From an uncultured Campylobacter sp. (GTDB lineage Bacteria > Campylobacterota > Campylobacteria > Campylobacterales > Campylobacteraceae), in the NCBI RefSeq assembly GCF_938045775.1, contig NZ_CALIBH010000044.1:1-23249 (forward strand): 23,249 nt of DNA. Direction: 5' to 3'. Within the stretch, counting starts at the first letter, position 1. Every line of letters begins with the position of its first letter. A program made the translations under genes and the position numbers. Under the pieces are notes generated by a model, which saw only the letters and a program-made list of their open reading frames with translations, was not told the DNA's origin and did no database searches. Shown here one piece after another: positions 16,701 to 23,157 of this stretch.

Positions 16701-17777
16701 TGCTACATTATCGATGCTAAGCACTGAAAGAGAGCTGTATTTTAGCGCATCTTTAAAGCTGAGGCTAAAATCGCCGTGGCGCAGATTAGACTTCAAAACC
16801 TCGTCTATGGATTTAGAAATTTCTAAGACGGAGCTTAGCGGATTTAGCGCTTCTATATCGCGGATTTTGGAGTGATAATCTCCTTGACGCAGAGCATTTT
16901 GAACTGCCGCTAGCGGGATAAAAACGCGCTTTTTTAAAAACGTAAAATTTGAAATTAAAAGGATTAAATAAGCTAAAATCGCTGCTGCCAGCGCTACGAC
17001 GATAAAATCGTCCACGCCTAAAAAATAGCCGGCTCGTTCGCGAGCCATTACGAAATTATCTCCAAATTTCGCAAGATAGGCAAAGCTTAGTCCAGATTCG
17101 TCTTCGAAGCTTACCACTTCGCCTAGGCGCGAAAAATCAAAATCCTGCCCCAATAGATCGGTTACGCTGCCAGGAGCGTTAAAAAATTTGCCTTCGGCAT
17201 TAAAGACCAAAATATCTCCCAGCGAAGAGAGCCTGGCAATCGGCCTAGCGGTGTTGGCAAAGCCTAGCAGATATGAATCAGCGTTTACGCGCTTGATCAA
17301 AAAATACCGCCACGCCCCGTCCATCATCATATAGCGCGATACCCATTCATCCTTTTTTAGCTCGCTTGCGATATCCGCAAGCCGTATCTCGCCAAGATCC
17401 GAAATACGCGCATCCGATGAAAAATGTGCTAAGCTCTCCTGTTCCGCGCCGCGGGCGCGTAGATAAAAAATAGCGTCAAATCTATGAGAAGATTTTACGA
17501 CATTACGGATCAAATCCGCATAAAGCTTGCTTTGCATAGCTTCGTGCCTTGCGCCCAAAGAAAGGATAGTTTCTTTTAGAATTTCAAGCTCGTCAAAAAG
17601 CGACTCGTCGGTATTTTTAAGTAAAGTAATCGCCGTGCGCGTCCGCAAATCAAGCTGCGTAGCGATCCTAGTGCGCAAAAAGCTAATCTCGCAAACTACT
17701 ACAAGCGTAAGCAGCGCAGCGCCTAGAATCAAGGCGGCGTTAAATCTTTCGGTAACGAAGTCTTTTTTATTTTTCAT
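13710..17777 (-). CDS. Membrane PAS-GGDEF-EAL signalling protein
   Basis: A 1355-residue cyclic-di-GMP protein. TM1 (about 13-34) and TM2 (about 256-281) flank a periplasmic sensor of some 220 residues. A HAMP-like linker (282-330) follows, then four PAS-like units (about 340-445, 457-570, 582-703 and 712-825). The GGDEF domain (about 835-1000) has an intact GGDEF (915-919) and the RxxD inhibitory site R906-D909 five residues before it, so it should be a product-inhibited diguanylate cyclase. The EAL domain (about 1012-1245) is degenerate: ELL at 1037-1039 instead of EAL, and the metal-binding DDFG loop reads LNSANKS (1150-1156). A helical tail of about 110 residues ends it. The ATG at 17777 is used; a TTG at 17789 lies only a few bases past the predicted transcription start. 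Its stop overlaps the HisZ-like gene. Confidence 0.93.
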   Translation of the reverse strand: MKNKKDFVTERFNAALILGAALLTLVVVCEISFLRTRIATQLDLRTRTAITLLKNTDESLFDELEILKETILSLGARHEAMQSKLYADLIRNVVKSSHRFDAIFYLRARGAEQESLAHFSSDARISDLGEIRLADIASELKKDEWVSRYMMMDGAWRYFLIKRVNADSYLLGFANTARPIARLSSLGDILVFNAEGKFFNAPGSVTDLLGQDFDFSRLGEVVSFEDESGLSFAYLAKFGDNFVMARERAGYFLGVDDFIVVALAAAILAYLILLISNFTFLKKRVFIPLAAVQNALRQGDYHSKIRDIEALNPLSSVLEISKSIDEVLKSNLRHGDFSLSFKDALKYSSLSVLSIDNVAGTIESASNGARELYGDDVVGRNIFALQAGSFYDHAYQTQRANYVKENYVVTRQETKNGVKDLYVKKSYIRDGSKISTLFVVLDASKYRRFYDETKQKYEYLNHAPIVTLVFDYTSGKIVDASKNIKELWGYEAAQFLSGEIRLWDLLDEKDANEAKNEILNRLADMPAEELSFSQSYKIRHNDNIRYSYEVSIYVKKSAARAAFYFQNIDDDVKAIRGLQEDLDFYRTVIETRNFCTCLIDLDAQTLSFDKNYFKILKYRGKRLNTAMSFGEFSYEIYFADLENFNKMIRECTAGLRNDFSCEFRLRNAANAYTWISMQGYVTEKHGSRSRLVKTTLEDISSRKQTELELNLNANVFSRSLEAILITDESGRVLRANNAFYEITGYSESQTIGKIPNFFAPTEGGADVMERIRKNLVGKQTSYKDEIYGLKRGGGTFPALFTAIAIKDDFSLTSNFILMFTEISQIKQKESELAKIAHHDALTGLPNRVYFMKAAQRFTASSGENSKLMAVLFIDFDGFKAINDTYGHEVGDMFLQAISKAMSGLLRKGDILARLGGDEFGAIIGDLQSKDAAHVLLDRLLGISKMKFNLKGNEISASISVGAAFYDGSEKIDFSGLLSRADRAMYRAKTSGKNRYCIFERAEADEPSEEGIAAAIEEGEFFVLYQPIISGAQIYGYELLLRWDRGKHGILAPQDFAQILSEPRFELPISKFAFSKMMEFNAQTGANCSINVSLAVLTNDEFYDFVAHSLRDRANAKGELMFEITDFSEQNFKEFAPARGRYADLGVKFALNSANKSNIPFLNAQPFDIVKIDRELCLDIGKKKNAIRTMVEITGKLKREFGFALGAQGVENALSLRLLNNLKFNYLQGNFIAKALDRKEIDAFIARFKDTPKLAAIDKDEFISFLNALDYKELALSFVSRADAGDLSPGEFEGFRAKFGEILNKTQSAGSEKFALTTEIRKQILDILSLDYRALASFIQSFKTRLNQFISDLEAA

Positions 17778-17799
17778 GCCAAATTCCAAATTTTGCGGG

Positions 17800-17808
17800 A
17801 TTTTAGCA
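17800..17808 (-). promoter_or_regulatory. Promoter (extended -10) of the GGDEF/EAL gene
   Basis: The minus strand reads TGCTAAAAT with the hexamer TAAAAT at 17800-17805, in the 51-base gap behind modB. Transcription would start near 17793, about 16 bases before the ATG at 17777, with GGA of the leader as a weak ribosome-binding site. This promoter probably drives the downstream HisZ-like gene and purA as well. Confidence 0.5.
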
Positions 17809-17828
17809 AATTTCGTTTTAAAGCCGAT

Positions 17829-18518
17829 TTAAGCTTGTATTTTCGCGCCCTTTGCGCCCAAAAAATGCATAATCAAAAGTACCGCAAAGCTAAAGAGTAG
17901 CATCAGCGCCGAATATGCGTGAGCCCGCGCAAAATCGAGCGTCTCAGTCGCTTCATAAATCGCAATGGAGGCAACCTTGGTCTGCTCGCTCACGCTGCCG
18001 CCGATCATCAGCACGACGCCGAACTCGCCCATCGTATGCGCAAAGCAGATCACTAGCGCGCTAAGCAGGGAGTGGCGTATCGCAGGCAACGCGACGCGAA
18101 ACAGCTTGGAAAAATAGCCCTTGCCAAGCGAGTCGCACGCCCAAAAAAGCGAGCGCGGAAGCGAGCGAAAGCCCGAAACCAGCGGCGAAAACATAAACGG
18201 CAGCGAGTAGATACAGCTCGCGATCACGAGCCCGCTGAAATTAAATACGAGCCGAAGCCCGAAGTGTTTGTCAAAAAACTCCCCTAGCACCGAATACGGC
18301 GATAGAAAAACGAGTAGATAAAAGCCTAGCACCGAGGGCGGCAGCACCAGCGGAAGCGAGATGATCGATTCGATCACGCTTTTGCCGCGGAAATTTTTTC
18401 TCGCCATAAAAAACGCAAGCGGCACGCAGATGATAAACAACGCAAATGTCGTTAAGCTCGCAAGCTTTAATGAGACGAGAAACGGCGTGTAATCGAGCCC
18501 CTTTAGAATTTCAAACAT
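17829..18518 (-). CDS. modB: Molybdate/tungstate ABC transporter permease
   Basis: A 229-residue inner-membrane permease of the ModB family. About five hydrophobic helices are visible: LASLTTFALFIICVPLAFF (19-37), VIESIISLPLVLPPSVLGFYLLVFL (split as VIESIISLPLVLPPS and VLGFYLLVFL), LVIASCIYSLPFMF, SALVICFAHTMGEFGVVLMIGG, and a C-terminal SALMLLFSFAVLLIMHFL. The cytoplasmic coupling loop (EAA-like) is GKGYFSKLFRVALPAIRHSLLSAL (split as GKGYFSKLFRV and ALPAIRHSLL), and the GEFG-VLMIGG segment is typical of ModB. The ATG at 18516-18518 follows a strong GGAGGA. It should pair with ModC, but about 850 non-coding bases separate the two genes; a candidate promoter lies at 18549-18554. Confidence 0.93.
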   Translation of the reverse strand: MFEILKGLDYTPFLVSLKLASLTTFALFIICVPLAFFMARKNFRGKSVIESIISLPLVLPPSVLGFYLLVFLSPYSVLGEFFDKHFGLRLVFNFSGLVIASCIYSLPFMFSPLVSGFRSLPRSLFWACDSLGKGYFSKLFRVALPAIRHSLLSALVICFAHTMGEFGVVLMIGGSVSEQTKVASIAIYEATETLDFARAHAYSALMLLFSFAVLLIMHFLGAKGAKIQA

Positions 18519-18548
18519 TTATCCTCCGAGCCGAGCCGCTGGGCCCAA

Positions 18549-18554
18549 ACTATA
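18549..18554 (-). promoter_or_regulatory. Candidate -10 box for modB
   Basis: The minus strand reads TATAGT within GATTTTATAGTTTGG, about 31 bases before the modB ATG. No -35 is evident. The long gap after modC makes a separate promoter for modB likely, but this particular box is a weak match. Confidence 0.35.
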
Positions 18555-18632
18555 AAATCTTAAAAGCCTAGCCCTACTTTAAAATTTAGAGGCAAAGCTA
18601 GATAGAATTTGCGCAAACCTCATAGTCATAAG

Positions 18633-18721
18633 GCTTTGCAAAATGAAATTTTGAAAAATTCTGCGCAGACCTAGCTGCCCAAGAGCTTTAGCGAAATGAA
18701 ATTTTAAAAATTTCGCGCAAG
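18633..18721. repeat. Two imperfect direct repeats, 52-bp spacing
   Basis: Copy one (18633-18668) and copy two (18685-18721) both run GCTTT, then an AAATGAAATTTT core, then an A/T run, then TCTGCGCAG or TTCGCGCAA. They differ by scattered substitutions and small indels, so they are old. No further full copy is obvious by eye. Confidence 0.5.
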
Positions 18722-19360
18722 CTAAAGCGAGCGGAATTTATAAAAGTGCTTGGCTAATAAATTCCTTCAAGCGTACAAATCCTGCTGAACCTTTAAGCTC
18801 TCTACCAAGCTGGCAAATTTTTAAGACCACGAATTTGCTGAGCTAAATTCCAAAAAGCTTCACTAGGCTTTAAAACTTAAGCGGACAGGATTTATCTGAG
18901 CGCAAATTTCACGCAAGATATAGCCAAACGGCATTCTCTGAACAACTTAGTGGAATTACATTGAGCCTGACAAAACAAAATTTTAAAATTTCGCATAAAC
19001 CCAAAAGACCCGGTTAATGAAATCCTGCCGCAGCTCTTATTAAGCGAGTTTAACACGCAAGCTTCAAGCCGTTAGAGCTTTTAAAATTTCAAAGCCACAA
19101 AATCCAGGTAAAATTCTAAATCTGAAAATTTTAAGTTTGCGCTAAGCTTCACATTAAATTTTTTACCAAAATCGCATGATAGAATTCGCGCAACTCCTGC
19201 CAAAAAAGTAAGCTAAAAGCCGCTAAATTTAAAAATAAACCCACCGCGCCAATCAATAAATTCAAAGAAGGAATTTAACGGCGCCTGTCTGCGCAAAATC
19301 TAAAATTTAAAGCTTAATTTCCCCACGCTATCTAGGCTCGCATTGCAATTTTGCTCTAGC

Positions 19361-19381
19361 CTGCGTTTAAATTTTACGCAG
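19361..19381 (-). terminator. Weak hairpin across the modC stop codon
   Basis: The arms CTGCGT and ACGCAG are separated by nine bases that include the modC TAA. There is no T-tract after it on the minus strand. It may slow or end transcription of the modA-TOBE-modC unit before the long gap, but it is not a canonical terminator. Confidence 0.25.
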
Positions 19382-20215
19382 AGTGATATTAAAGGCTTTG
19401 GCGCCTGTTTTGACCTCGTCGCCTACTTGCAAGCCCTCGGCTTCTGCACCACTTAGCACCACTTCGCACAGCTGGCTGCCGATCGCTACGACAGCCACTT
19501 TGACCCCGTCGCGTGCTTGCAAATCGACAATCTTGCCCGCGAAAGAAAACTTCTGTGAGCCGCTAGTTTTAAGGAAAATTTCCTCCGGCGTACCGGTGCG
19601 GACGATCCTGCCGTCCTTCATCTCATAAACTCGCTTGCAAAGTCTATAAATCTCGCTTACGTCGTGGCTTACCAAAATCACGGTCTGATGAAACTGCTCG
19701 TGGATTTTTAGCAGATATTCTTGGATTTTTTCACGCATCGTAAAATCAAGCGCCGAAAGCGGCTCGTCAAGTAGCAAAATTTCAGGCTCTTGCATCAGTG
19801 CGCGAGCAAGTGCTACGCGCTGCTTCTGTCCGCCGCTAAGACCCTCTACGCCAGATTTTGCAAACTCGCTAAGCTCTAAAATTTCAAGCAACATTGCAGC
19901 TTTTTGCGGATCGTTTCTGGCAAAAAGTAGATTGCCTGTCACGCTCATATTCTCAAAAAGTGCGTAGTCTTGAAATAAAAAGCCGATCCTGCGCTTGCCC
20001 GCACTTAAGAATTCATTGCCTTCTTGTAGCACGCGATCGCCGTCTTTTATGCTACCGCTATCTGCGCGCAAAAATCCCGCTAAAATGCGCAGCAATGTAG
20101 TCTTACCGCTGCCGCTGCGCCCATATAGGCATACAAACGAGCCTTTGTTAATCTCTAAGCGAGCATCAATCGAGAAATCATCACTGATTTTTTTCTTACA
20201 ATCAATCGTTACCAT
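19367..20215 (-). CDS. modC: Molybdate/tungstate ABC transporter ATP-binding protein
   Basis: A 282-residue ABC ATPase that powers ModB. Motifs: Walker A GRSGSGKTT (32-40), Q-loop FQDYALF (81-87), signature LSGGQKQR (126-133), Walker B ILLLDE (146-151), D-loop SALD, and the switch histidine H184 in LVSHD. The C-terminal TOBE domain (about 228-282, ending GDEVKTGAKAFNITLRKI) binds oxyanion and is single, as against longer ModC proteins. The ATG at 20213-20215 lies inside the end of the upstream TOBE gene (14-base overlap), so translation is coupled. The cognate permease gene is not immediately downstream. Confidence 0.95.
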   Translation of the reverse strand: MVTIDCKKKISDDFSIDARLEINKGSFVCLYGRSGSGKTTLLRILAGFLRADSGSIKDGDRVLQEGNEFLSAGKRRIGFLFQDYALFENMSVTGNLLFARNDPQKAAMLLEILELSEFAKSGVEGLSGGQKQRVALARALMQEPEILLLDEPLSALDFTMREKIQEYLLKIHEQFHQTVILVSHDVSEIYRLCKRVYEMKDGRIVRTGTPEEIFLKTSGSQKFSFAGKIVDLQARDGVKVAVVAIGSQLCEVVLSGAEAEGLQVGDEVKTGAKAFNITLRKI

Positions 20216-20594
20216 ATTTTTCTATATATATCGCAGTGGCGCTAATGTATGCGAAAACCTCGTCGCCCTCGCGTAAAGCAAGCTCCTGCGCAGAATGCGC
20301 GCTAATGAGCACATCAAAGCTTATCTTGCCTTCAAACCTGAGCGTGCATAGAATTTCGCCCAAGCTTAGGCTTGTAATCTTGCCGTAAATTTCATTTTCG
20401 CTAGATGCACCACTTAGAGCCTCGCGAGATAAAAGCACATCAGTGCTTTTAAAGCCCACGTAAACTTCGCTACTCACCTTAAGCTCGCTACTTAGCTGCA
20501 GAAATACGCCACGTAGCTTGATGCCGCCCGCGATAAATCCTACAGAATGGATGCCGTCTTTTTGTAAAATTTCGTTGATTCTCGCTCTAATCAT
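20202..20594 (-). CDS. Stand-alone di-TOBE (Mop-like) protein of the mod cluster
   Basis: A 130-residue cytoplasmic protein made of two TOBE-like units: residues about 3-57 (ARINEILQKDG ... VGFKSTDVLLSRE) and about 66-126 (NEIYGKITSLSLGEILCTLRFEG, split as NEIYGKITSLSLGEI and LCTLRFEG, then LREGDEVFAYISATAIYIEK). TOBE/Mop units bind molybdate or tungstate, so this is likely an oxyanion store, sensor or chaperone. It is not ModE, as it has no helix-turn-helix. From memory C. jejuni has a similar gene (Cj0302c) after modA. Its ATG overlaps the modA stop (TAATG), and its end overlaps modC by 14 bases. The exact role is not established. Confidence 0.8.
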   Translation of the reverse strand: MIRARINEILQKDGIHSVGFIAGGIKLRGVFLQLSSELKVSSEVYVGFKSTDVLLSREALSGASSENEIYGKITSLSLGEILCTLRFEGKISFDVLISAHSAQELALREGDEVFAYISATAIYIEKYGND

Positions 20595-21361
20595 TAAAAC
20601 TCGTATCCGTATTTAGCAAAGATCGCCCTGCCCTTATCGCTTAGGATAAAATCATAAAACGCCTTGGCTTCGGCATTGTCTTTGGCGCGGTTTAGCACGA
20701 CCATGCCTTGAGCTATCGGCTCGTAGAGCTTGGTGTCAACCAAGACGAAATTTTCGCCCTGCTTGCAAGGCTTGCCGTTGCAGCCGTCCTTTGCCATCTT
20801 AGGCGCATACATCGCGCTAGCTGCGATAAAACCAACGTCGGACGCTTTAAGCGCTTGCGAAAGAGCCTCGCCGATCGATTTTGCTTCTACGATTTTGCCT
20901 TTGATCTCATCGTAAACCCCTGCTTTTTGGAAGGCCTGTACGCTTGCGGTGCCGTAAGGAGCGGTCTTTGGATTTGCTATCGAAATCGTTTTGACGCTAG
21001 GGTCTTTTAAAGCTTCAAGCCCCTTGCTAAGATCTACGCCGCGCACGCTAAACATCGCCACTTTGCCTTTGGCGTAAGTTTTGGCAGGCGCCGTCGCAAA
21101 GCCCTCTTTATGCAGATCGTCTGCAAATTTCATATCCGCCGCCATAAAAATATCAAACGGCGCGCCGTTTTTGATCTGCGTACTAAGCGCTCCGCTCGCA
21201 CCCAAGCTCACGTTTAGCGTGGTTTGCGGATGCAGCTTGGCAAATTCCGCCTTGATCTCGTCAAACGCATACGTCGTGTTCGCAGCGGCTGCGATGCTGA
21301 CCTCGCCTGCGCTAAGCGCGCTTGCCGTTAAAATTCCTAAAAGCACTGCTTTCAACTTCAT
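20594..21361 (-). CDS. modA: Molybdate/tungstate-binding periplasmic protein
   Basis: A 255-residue substrate-binding protein of the ModA family (type II periplasmic fold). A signal peptide (1-18, MKLKAVLLGILTASALSA) is followed by the family start EVSIAAAANTTYAFDEI, the ligand-binding serine segment LGASGALSTQIKNGAPFDIFMAAD (split as LGASGALSTQ and NGAPFDIFMAAD), ISIANPKTAPYGTASVQAF (binding and hinge region) and a C-terminal FYDFILSDKGRAIFAKYGYEF (split as FYDFILSDKGRAI and FAKYGYEF). The ATG at 21359-21361 has AAAGG 7 bases upstream. First gene of the modA-TOBE-modC unit. Whether it prefers molybdate or tungstate cannot be told from the sequence. Confidence 0.95.
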   Translation of the reverse strand: MKLKAVLLGILTASALSAGEVSIAAAANTTYAFDEIKAEFAKLHPQTTLNVSLGASGALSTQIKNGAPFDIFMAADMKFADDLHKEGFATAPAKTYAKGKVAMFSVRGVDLSKGLEALKDPSVKTISIANPKTAPYGTASVQAFQKAGVYDEIKGKIVEAKSIGEALSQALKASDVGFIAASAMYAPKMAKDGCNGKPCKQGENFVLVDTKLYEPIAQGMVVLNRAKDNAEAKAFYDFILSDKGRAIFAKYGYEF

Positions 21362-21396
21362 TTTATGCCTTTCGTTTCGGCTCTCGCCAGAATTGA

Positions 21397-21402
21397 ATTG
21401 TA
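21397..21402 (-). promoter_or_regulatory. Candidate -10 box for modA
   Basis: The minus strand reads TACAAT in TTTTAGATACAATTC, about 36 bases before the modA ATG, in the 101-base gap after modE. Upstream is a 14-bp AAATTTTAAAATTT palindrome and an AT-rich near-repeat. I see no copy of the palindrome found before modE here. Confidence 0.45.
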
Positions 21403-21462
21403 TCTAAAATTTTAAATTTGCGCCTTAAATTTTAAAATTTTGTGCACCCAATTTTCACCCTA

Positions 21463-22251
21463 TTACGCGCCAATAATGATCTCGCTAGGCTCGATGATCG
21501 CCGTTACTTCATCCCCTACTCCTAGACCCATCGCGGTGGCAGATTCTCGCGTGATGATCGCGGTGATGTTTTGGTGTGAGCTTGTGCCTAGACAGATCTC
21601 TGCGTTTACCGCGCCGATTTTGACCTCGCTAATCGTGCCTTTGATTTGATTCGTCGTGCTAAGTTTTAGCTTCTCCGAGGCTCCTTTAGCGATGATGACG
21701 CTTGGAGCTTTGAATAAAAACAGCACGTCCTTGCCAGCCTTCAGCCCTAAATTTTTTTCGCTCTCTACGGTTACCGTCGCGCATAAAATTTCGCCGCCTG
21801 CGAGCTTAGCCGTGATTTGAGAATTTACAGCGCCTGTTTGAACATCCGTAATCTCAACACTTAGCTGATTGCGCGCAGAAAGCTTCATACCGATCTTCTC
21901 TAAGCTTAAAAGGCTCTCTTCTGTAATCTCGTCAAGCTTTAAAATTTCACTCAAAAATGTCTCACCCGCGTGGCTGATAGCATCATAAGCGCGAATCAGC
22001 TTGTGAGCGTATGGAGTGAGCTCCGAGCCGCTATTTTTCTTAGTGCCTTGAGTGCGAACGATGAGCGGCTTTTTGCTCGCGTTGTTGATTAAATTTAACG
22101 CATCCCAGCCGTTTTTATACGATACTCCTACGATCTCTGCGGCCTTTGTAATACTTTTAGTCTCATCTACGGCCTTAAGCAGCTTAATGTGCTTGGCTAG
22201 AAGTGATGTTTCCTTACCAAGTAGGAATTCCAAAGCAAATTTTGCGTCCAT
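21463..22251 (-). CDS. modE: Molybdate-responsive transcriptional regulator
   Basis: A 262-residue ModE. The N-terminal winged helix-turn-helix (about 15-95) includes LLKAVDETKSITKAAEIVGVSYKNGWDALN (split as LLKAVDETKSITKAAEI and VGVSYKNGWDALN) and the wing VRTQGTKKNSGSELTPYAHKL (split as VRTQGTKKNS and GSELTPYAHKL). Two TOBE/Mop oxyanion-binding domains follow (about 122-187, SARNQLSVEITDVQTGAVNSQI, split after VEITD; and about 194-261, TTNQIKGTISEVKIGAVNAEI, split after ISEVK). This is the full E. coli-type layout. The ATG at 22249-22251 is chosen because AAGGA lies 5 bases ahead; the ATG at 22257 would have no spacing. The gene lies next to its likely operator and in the same direction as modA. 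Confidence 0.93.
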   Translation of the reverse strand: MDAKFALEFLLGKETSLLAKHIKLLKAVDETKSITKAAEIVGVSYKNGWDALNLINNASKKPLIVRTQGTKKNSGSELTPYAHKLIRAYDAISHAGETFLSEILKLDEITEESLLSLEKIGMKLSARNQLSVEITDVQTGAVNSQITAKLAGGEILCATVTVESEKNLGLKAGKDVLFLFKAPSVIIAKGASEKLKLSTTNQIKGTISEVKIGAVNAEICLGTSSHQNITAIITRESATAMGLGVGDEVTAIIEPSEIIIGA

Positions 22252-22282
22252 TTTCATCCTTTCTTATTTACTTTCACGTGAT

Positions 22283-22288
22283 TTTATA
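22283..22288 (-). promoter_or_regulatory. Candidate -10 box for modE
   Basis: The minus strand reads TATAAA (22283-22288) about 30 bases before the modE ATG. It directly abuts the palindrome at 22288-22307, which therefore covers the space between -10 and -35. Confidence 0.45.
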
Positions 22289-22307
22289 ATATATCCTCTG
22301 ATATATT
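22288..22307. promoter_or_regulatory. Candidate ModE operator (AT-rich palindrome)
   Basis: AATATATC, four bases CTCT, then GATATATT: a perfect 8-bp inverted repeat. Read as ATATAT-N6-ATATAT it closely resembles the E. coli ModE box (TATATA-N6-TATATA type, from memory). It lies next to the modE -10 box and between the divergent modE and mlaA, which suggests autorepression by ModE. Binding is inferred. Confidence 0.5.
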
Positions 22308-22375
22308 TCTTAAAGAGCCGCAGGCTTTATTCTACGATATAAAGAGGGAAATTCTATACGAAATTTTTACCCTTA

Positions 22376-22404
22376 TTGACAAAATTTCTTTAAATTTGTA
22401 AAAT
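22376..22404 (+). promoter_or_regulatory. Sigma70-type promoter of mlaA
   Basis: A perfect -35 TTGACA (22376-22381), a 17-base spacer and -10 TAAAAT (22399-22404, preceded by TTTG). Transcription would start near 22411, about 25 bases before the TTG start codon. It is the best promoter match in the window. Confidence 0.8.
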
Positions 22405-22435
22405 CGCCACTTTGATTTATAAAGAAGGGTCGCAT

Positions 22436-23155
22436 TTGAAATTTATAAAAATTCTATTCTTAGCCGCGGCATTGGCACTTTGCGGTTGCTCGCAAAAGCA
22501 AGACGTAGCACCTAGCGATACGGATGGTTTTGATGAGGAGTTCGCCAAGCGCGAGGTTTTCGATCCGCTTAGCGGCTATAACCGCGTTATGACGAGCTTT
22601 AACGACGTATTTTACTCATACATATTAACCCCCGTAGCCAGCGGCTACGATTACGTAATGCCCGATCCGATCCAGGGCGCGTTTTCAAATTTTTTCTATA
22701 ATATTTTATATCCGATGAGGCTCGTAAACAACCTATTGCAGGGTAAATTTGAAAATTCTTGGGACGAGACGAAGCGATTTTTGATCAATTCGACCGTCGG
22801 CTTCGGCGGGCTTAACGATATGGCGGGCAAATACTACGGGATTCCGCGCCACGACGAGGATTTCGGGCAGACACTCGGGTATTGGGGCGTGCCGGCGGGT
22901 CCGCACATCGTCTGGCCGATTTTGGGACAGAGCAATCTACGCGATACTTTCGGAATGGTAGGAGATTATTTTTCAAACCCGATAAATTATATTAAAGATG
23001 GCACTGTTCGAAACTCCGTCAACGGATTTAGAATATTTAACGACTACTCGCGCGATCCGAAATTTTATGAAAAAATGACCAAAGATGCGGTGGATCTATA
23101 TCCATTTTTACGCGATGCTTATGAGCAAAATCGCGAGAAATTAATAAAGGAATAA
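22436..23155 (+). CDS. mlaA: MlaA/VacJ-type outer-membrane lipoprotein
   Basis: A 239-residue lipoprotein of the MlaA (VacJ) family, which removes mislocalised phospholipids from the outer leaflet of the outer membrane and hands them to MlaC. The signal peptide ends LCGC-SQ, so C18 is the likely lipidated residue, with serine at +2 consistent with sorting to the outer membrane. Family hallmarks: FDPLSGYNRVMTSFND (about 39-54), LYPMRLVNNLLQGKFE, TKRFLINSTVGFGGLND, DEDFGQTLGYWGVPAGPHIVWPILG (split as DEDFGQTLGYWGVP and AGPHIVWPILG) and the closing YPFLRDAYEQNR. I use the TTG at 22436: AAGAAGGG lies just upstream and the lipoprotein signal begins there. Two bases separate its stop from mlaC. Confidence 0.94.
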   Translation: MKFIKILFLAAALALCGCSQKQDVAPSDTDGFDEEFAKREVFDPLSGYNRVMTSFNDVFYSYILTPVASGYDYVMPDPIQGAFSNFFYNILYPMRLVNNLLQGKFENSWDETKRFLINSTVGFGGLNDMAGKYYGIPRHDEDFGQTLGYWGVPAGPHIVWPILGQSNLRDTFGMVGDYFSNPINYIKDGTVRNSVNGFRIFNDYSRDPKFYEKMTKDAVDLYPFLRDAYEQNREKLIKE

Positions 23156-23157
23156 AA

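Larger units (their letters stand above)
18519..19366. other. Non-coding gap splitting modC from modB, with degenerate repeats
   Basis: About 850 bases with stop codons in every frame and no gene I recognise. Two imperfect direct repeats are clear: 18633-18668 and 18685-18721, spaced 52 bases apart, share GAAATTTT followed by an AAAATT-like run and a CGCGCA/TGCGCA end. Looser echoes of the same words occur further right, e.g. AAATCCTGC near 18779 and 19020, and AAAATTTTAAAATTTCGC near 18979. The make-up suggests an eroded repeat array or pseudogene rather than functional coding DNA. Confidence 0.5.
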
